Assembly: GCA_002508705.1 (NCBI GenBank)
Contig: DAYL01000002.1
Span: forward strand, 50,293 to 67,513
DNA from: Methanoculleus sp. UBA374
GTDB taxonomy: Archaea > Halobacteriota > Methanomicrobia > Methanomicrobiales > Methanoculleaceae
Length of the DNA stretch: 17,221 nt
Reading direction: 5' to 3'
In this document: piece by piece, positions 14,385 through 17,221 of the stretch
How the letters are laid out: each line of letters begins with the position of its first letter
Position numbering within the stretch: position 1 is the first letter of the stretch
The notes under the pieces: model-generated
Databases searched by the model: none
What the model was told of the DNA's origin: nothing
What the model saw: only the letters and a program-made list of their open reading frames with translations
Program-made: the position numbers and the translations under genes

Positions 14385-15161
14385 TTACCTCAGGTACTCG
14401 ATGATCTTGTTCTTCAGGACGCTGTTCGTGGCGACGAGGCTCCGTCCGGCGGAGACCTCGTCCGGGAAGGCGATCGTGTTTCCTTCGGGGTCGGAGACCG
14501 CCCCGCCGGCCTCCTCGCAGACCAGCATCCCCGCCGCCGCGTCCGTGACACGGAGCGTTCCCCGCACGTCGACGAACCCGTCGAGGCGGCCGCACCCGAC
14601 GTAACAGAGTTCAAGCGCCGATGCACCGAGGAGGCGCAACCGCCGGATCTGTCGGACAATCCCGAACATGCGGGTCGGGTCGAACTTTCGGCCGTATACG
14701 CTCATGGCGCTCTCTTCAAGGAGCGATGTCTCCGAGACATGGATGGGGTGCCCGTCGAGGCAGGCGCCCCGGCCCCGGACGGCGTGGAACGTCTCGCCGG
14801 TGGCGAGGTTTCTGACGTATCCCTGTCGGATGATCCCGTCCTCTGCGTATGCGATGGAGAGGGCGTAAAACGGGATCCCGACCACGGCGTTGTGGGTGCC
14901 GTCGACAGGGTCGAGATAGATGGTGCCTTTCTCGCCGCACATCCCGGCGCACCCGAGTTCCTCGCTGATCAAGCGCCGACCGAACGGGTGGTGCGTGAAG
15001 TAGTCCACGACGATATCTTCGGCGACCTGGTCGATCTTTTTGGTGGGCGTGCCGTCCGCGCCCATCTTCACGTACTCCCCTGCTTCCGGCGTGCCGACCA
15101 TGTCGGCTACTGCATCGGAAACAGCCCCCGCTACGTCATTGCACGCCTGAATGAATTCCAT
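14385..15161 (-). CDS. Inositol monophosphatase family phosphatase (FBPase/IMPase; possible NADP phosphatase)
   Basis: Metal-dependent sugar-phosphate phosphatase. Archaeal members hydrolyse inositol 1-phosphate and fructose 1,6-bisphosphate, and some dephosphorylate NADP. Metal ligands are visible: Glu67 in LISEE (64-68), Asp84 and Asp87 in YLDPVDGT (82-89), and Asp207 in RVTDAAAG (204-211), which replaces the usual WDxAAG. The RLLGASALELCYVGCGRLDGF block (two parts around 176-196) and EEAGG near 216-220 complete the family pattern. Length 258 is typical. It is the first gene of a pair with nadK, and the neighbour suggests NADP/NAD balance as one role. It is divergent from the aIF5A gene. 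A TATA element TACATAAAT (15197-15206) and a GAGG ribosome-binding site precede the ATG. Confidence 0.9.
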   Translation of the reverse strand: MEFIQACNDVAGAVSDAVADMVGTPEAGEYVKMGADGTPTKKIDQVAEDIVVDYFTHHPFGRRLISEELGCAGMCGEKGTIYLDPVDGTHNAVVGIPFYALSIAYAEDGIIRQGYVRNLATGETFHAVRGRGACLDGHPIHVSETSLLEESAMSVYGRKFDPTRMFGIVRQIRRLRLLGASALELCYVGCGRLDGFVDVRGTLRVTDAAAGMLVCEEAGGAVSDPEGNTIAFPDEVSAGRSLVATNSVLKNKIIEYLR

Positions 15162-15252
15162 TGACTATCCCTCGTTTCTCCCCTCGTTCTACGGTGTATT
15201 TATGTACTGTAATTCAGATACATTAATCCACGCGTTTATCGAGTGAGACAAT
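15162..15252. promoter_or_regulatory. Divergent promoter region of the phosphatase/nadK and aIF5A/agmatinase operons
   Basis: The 91-base gap is AT-rich in its centre. On the minus strand TACATAAATAC (15196-15206) is a good TATA box for the phosphatase operon. On the plus strand CATTAATCC (15221-15229) is correctly spaced, about 25 bases, for a nearly leaderless aIF5A message. Between them is an imperfect palindrome CTGTAATTCAG (about 15207-15216), which could be an operator shared by both directions. Confidence 0.45.
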
Positions 15253-15630
15253 ATGAAGGAACAGACAGAAGTTGGAAAGCTGAAAGAGGGACGCTACGTC
15301 GTCGTCGAGGATGAGCCTTGCAGGATTGTCTCCATCGCTATCTCGAAGCCCGGGAAGCACGGGGCGGCGAAGTCCCGGATAGACTGTATCGGCATTTTCG
15401 ACGGCGTCAAGCGCTCGATTGTCCAGCCGGTCTCGGCAAAGACCTACGTTCCGGTCGTTGAGCGGAAGGTGGCACAGGTCATATCGATCGCCGGCACCAC
15501 CCTCCAGCTCATGGATGTCAAGGACTTTGAGATGTTCGAGTTGACCGTTCCCGAAGAGCAGGCCGGCAGTCTCGAACCCGGCCAGGAGATAGCCTATATA
15601 TCGTCCCTGGGCAAGAAGAAACTTGAGTGA
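15253..15630 (+). CDS. eif5a: Translation initiation factor aIF5A
   Basis: Archaeal homologue of eIF5A, which relieves ribosome stalling at difficult peptide bonds such as polyproline. It is active after a lysine is converted to deoxyhypusine or hypusine using spermidine. The modification loop is SKPGKHGAAKSR with Lys35 as the target. The N-terminal SH3-like domain (about 1-68) and C-terminal OB-fold (about 70-125) make the standard two-domain length of about 125 residues. The next gene is agmatinase, whose product putrescine leads to spermidine, so substrate supply and acceptor protein are encoded together. An in-window deoxyhypusine synthase is not seen and must lie elsewhere. Confidence 0.96.
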   Translation: MKEQTEVGKLKEGRYVVVEDEPCRIVSIAISKPGKHGAAKSRIDCIGIFDGVKRSIVQPVSAKTYVPVVERKVAQVISIAGTTLQLMDVKDFEMFELTVPEEQAGSLEPGQEIAYISSLGKKKLE

Positions 15631-15655
15631 CGTGTTCTGGCTCTCTAAGACGGGC

Positions 15656-16507
15656 ATGCATGAACTTGCCCATCTCCACTTTGCGGATGCGGATGCGTCG
15701 TATGAGGACGCCCGTTATGTCATTTTTGGCGTGCCCTACGACGGCACGACGTCGTTTAAGCCGGGGACCCGGTTCGGCCCCCGGGCGATACGGGAGTTGT
15801 CGTTCAACTTTGAGTCCTACGAACCTTCGACGGGGATAGACTTTTGCGAGGTGCCGGTTGCGGACCTCGGCGACCTTGAGGTTTCCCGGATGCCGGAGGA
15901 GGTCGTCGGGCAGGCAGCCGATGTTGCCGGGGATATCGTCCGCGACGGGAAGGTGCCGGTGATGCTCGGCGGCGAGCACACCGCCACAGTCGGGGCGGTC
16001 AGGGCCGTCCGTCCGGAGGTCTACGTCGTCTGCGACGCGCACCTGGACCTGCGGGACGAGCTTGACGGGACGCCCTACAGTCACGGGTGCGTCACTCGAC
16101 GCGTCCTTGATGCGGTCGAAGATGTCGTCATCATCGGCGGCCGGAGCGGCGACCGTGAGCAGTTTGCGGTTGCGGAGGAGAAAACGCGGCTTTATTCCGC
16201 CGACACGGTGCGCGATCTGGGGATCGGCGCCGTCCTCCGGGAAGTCCGGGAGCACGTAGGGGAGAGGAGGATGTACCTCTCAATCGACGCCGATGCAATC
16301 GACTGCTGCCTCACGCCCGGCCTCGGGACACCCGAGCCGTTCGGGATGACGCCGCTCGATATCCGGGAGGTCGTGCGGACCCTCGCGCCGCACGCGGCGG
16401 CGTTCGATTACATGGAGGTCGCCCCGTTCGACGCCGGGCAGACGGCGGCGGTGGCGGCGCAGGCGGTGCGGGAGTTCATCGCAAGGCATTGGATTGCCGG
16501 ACGGTGA
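15656..16507 (+). CDS. speB: Agmatinase
   Basis: Ureohydrolase splitting agmatine into putrescine and urea in polyamine synthesis. The binuclear manganese site is complete, numbering from the ATG at 15656: His108 in GGEHTATVG, Asp127/His129/Asp131 in CDAHLDLRDE, and Asp211/Asp213 in SIDADAID. After these ligands the usual DP is replaced by DCC (Cys217-Cys218) before LTPGLGTPEPFG, an unusual local sequence, but the catalytic ligands are untouched. I prefer the ATG at 15656 (283 aa), since the family usually starts close to the YVIFGVPYDGT strand (21-31). A TTG at 15623 or GTG at 15632 would overlap or abut the aIF5A stop and add up to 11 residues. Either way it is in one transcript with aIF5A. 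Confidence 0.92.
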   Translation: MHELAHLHFADADASYEDARYVIFGVPYDGTTSFKPGTRFGPRAIRELSFNFESYEPSTGIDFCEVPVADLGDLEVSRMPEEVVGQAADVAGDIVRDGKVPVMLGGEHTATVGAVRAVRPEVYVVCDAHLDLRDELDGTPYSHGCVTRRVLDAVEDVVIIGGRSGDREQFAVAEEKTRLYSADTVRDLGIGAVLREVREHVGERRMYLSIDADAIDCCLTPGLGTPEPFGMTPLDIREVVRTLAPHAAAFDYMEVAPFDAGQTAAVAAQAVREFIARHWIAGR

Positions 16508-16518
16508 ATATCCCGGCT

Positions 16519-16545
16519 CTTTTTTTCCGGCGCTCCGTTTTTTTT
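16519..16545 (+). terminator. T-run terminator after agmatinase
   Basis: Two T-runs, seven bases at 16520-16526 and eight at 16538-16545, lie 13-38 bases after the agmatinase stop, separated by a short GC-rich sequence. Oligo-T runs are enough for archaeal termination. This ends the aIF5A/agmatinase transcript. Confidence 0.65.
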
Positions 16546-16660
16546 ACCGGCAGCTCACGCGAAGCCGTGGAATGAAGTAACTTTGCGCCCATCTATCGAA
16601 GGCCATCCCCAAATGCCTCTGCCGGAGTGGGACACCCTTCGAAACTCTTCGAGTTTTTCA

Positions 16661-16685
16661 AGTGCCCGCCCTGTGGCCGGGCACT
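16661..16685. other. GC-rich hairpin between convergent genes
   Basis: AGTGCCCG (16661-16668) and CGGGCACT (16678-16685) form a perfect eight-base stem with a nine-base loop. It lies in the gap between the convergent agmatinase and secreted-protein genes, next to the second copy of the palindromic repeat. Neither strand has a long T-run directly after it. Confidence 0.5.
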
Positions 16686-16687
16686 CT

Positions 16688-16707
16688 TCGAAGACCTTCG
16701 TTCTTCT
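16688..16707. repeat. Short palindromic repeat, copy 2
   Basis: Second copy of the 20-base element at 7648-7667, differing at two positions. It contains CGAAG-AC-CTTCG and partly keeps the longer GAAGA/TCTTC pairing. It ends seven bases before the stop codon of the minus strand gene. Confidence 0.5.
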
Positions 16708-16713
16708 TTGCAT

Positions 16714-17221
16714 TTATGTCCCTACATACGTCTCCGGCACCTGGACCTTTACGTGGTAGGCATCGAGGCACCGGGCGTTGATGACGAAGTAGTAGTCGTG
16801 GTTGCCCTCGTAGAAGGTGTGCACCCACTGCTCCTTCCGGAGGTCGGGTTTGTCCTTCATCGCGAGGAAATCGGGGAGGTTGAGGGTGAAGATCCGGACG
16901 AACCTGTTCGGGTCCTCGGCGTCCATGACCTGACAGTTGAAAAGCGGGATCTCATCGTTCGAGGTCGTGATATCCGAGTAGTCGAGCCGCCACATGGGGA
17001 ATGGAATCCGGACGATCCCGGTGGTCCCCGACCACTGGCCGTCTATCGTCGCGTAGGTCACCCACCGGGTGACGCCGGGTGCAGTTCGGTTCGCCGGCGG
17101 GGTTGTGGTCATGTTCAGGGTGGGCTCTTCGGTCGGGATCTGATAGGTCCGCGGGTCGACGAACCCGATCTCCTGCGGCTTTCCGTCCCAGGTGGGGACC
17201 GGGGTGGGTGTCGGCGCCGCG
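16714..17221 (-). CDS. Probable secreted protein, 5' end outside the window
   Basis: Only the C-terminal 168 residues are visible, and the frame is still open at the right edge of the window. The visible part begins with a Pro/Thr-rich linker (AAPTPTPVPTWDG), typical of exported methanogen proteins between a signal peptide or lipobox and the folded domain. A second low-complexity stretch (TTTPPANRTAPG) contains an NRT sequon. The remainder looks like a beta-rich domain with many aromatic residues (WVTYATIDGQWSG, FPMWRLDYSD, YEGNHDYYFVIN). No C-terminal anchor or PGF tail is present. An internal ATG at 17112 is in frame but is unlikely to be the start, because the linker continues before it. 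I do not recognise the domain. Confidence 0.7.
   Translation of the reverse strand, partial: AAPTPTPVPTWDGKPQEIGFVDPRTYQIPTEEPTLNMTTTPPANRTAPGVTRWVTYATIDGQWSGTTGIVRIPFPMWRLDYSDITTSNDEIPLFNCQVMDAEDPNRFVRIFTLNLPDFLAMKDKPDLRKEQWVHTFYEGNHDYYFVINARCLDAYHVKVQVPETYVGT

Noticed and set aside
12694..14604. A 636-codon open frame on the + strand
   Set aside because: It is antisense to the DUF169, nadK and phosphatase genes, all of which have clear family motifs. Long antisense frames are common in high-GC DNA, and its translation is charged low-complexity sequence without recognisable motifs.
16508..16713. Possible CRISPR or tRNA in the gap after agmatinase
   Set aside because: The hairpin and repeat here are single-copy within the gap, with no regular spacers, and no tRNA cloverleaf or T-loop sequence is present.

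Overview
The window looks like a chromosomal segment of a methanogenic euryarchaeon of the order Methanomicrobiales, probably close to Methanoculleus. This rests on high G+C with strongly GC-biased third codon positions, archaeal-type information proteins (Pth2, TruD, transcription factor S, aIF5A), archaeal lipid genes (a geranylgeranyl-reductase-family flavoprotein and a CDP-alcohol phosphatidyltransferase), an archaeosortase, and a C-terminal domain resembling methanogenesis marker protein 11. The genus is inferred, not shown.

Layout. 1-315 (-): a small unrecognised protein. 379-3043 (-): a four-gene ECF-type cobalt/nickel importer in the order cbiM, PDGLE subunit, cbiQ, cbiO, with 0-4 base overlaps or short gaps, driven from a promoter at about 3050-3090 whose TATA box lies between two copies of a 7-base repeat. 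3106-4320 (-): geranylgeranyl-reductase-family flavoprotein. 4418-6048 (+): pth2 and truD, overlapping (ATGA). 6063-6743 (-): archaeal riboflavin/deazaflavin-pathway reductase. 6955-7587 (+): CDP-alcohol phosphatidyltransferase. 7588-8431: an 840-base stretch with no convincing gene but many hairpins and a possible remnant of a mobile-element protein. 8432-9250 (-): archaeosortase. 9372-9686 (+): transcription factor S with a strong terminator.

9882-12661 (-): an operon of an ACT-domain regulator, homoserine dehydrogenase, an unusual winged-helix/IDDTD-domain fusion protein, and a probable 52-residue ORF. 12775-13491 (-): a DUF169 protein. 13564-15161 (-): NAD kinase and an inositol-monophosphatase-family phosphatase side by side, a pair known as a single fused polypeptide in Methanocaldococcus. 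15253-16507 (+): aIF5A with agmatinase, the enzyme that feeds polyamine synthesis and hence hypusination of aIF5A. 16714-17221 (-): 3' part of a probable secreted protein, cut by the window edge.

Most of the window is ordinary housekeeping. The parts most worth a second look are the winged-helix/IDDTD fusion with its small downstream partner in the threonine/methionine operon, the structured gene-free stretch at 7588-8431, the short palindromic repeat shared by two distant intergenic regions, and the repeat-flanked promoter of the metal importer. I found no CRISPR array, tRNA, rRNA or intact insertion sequence.
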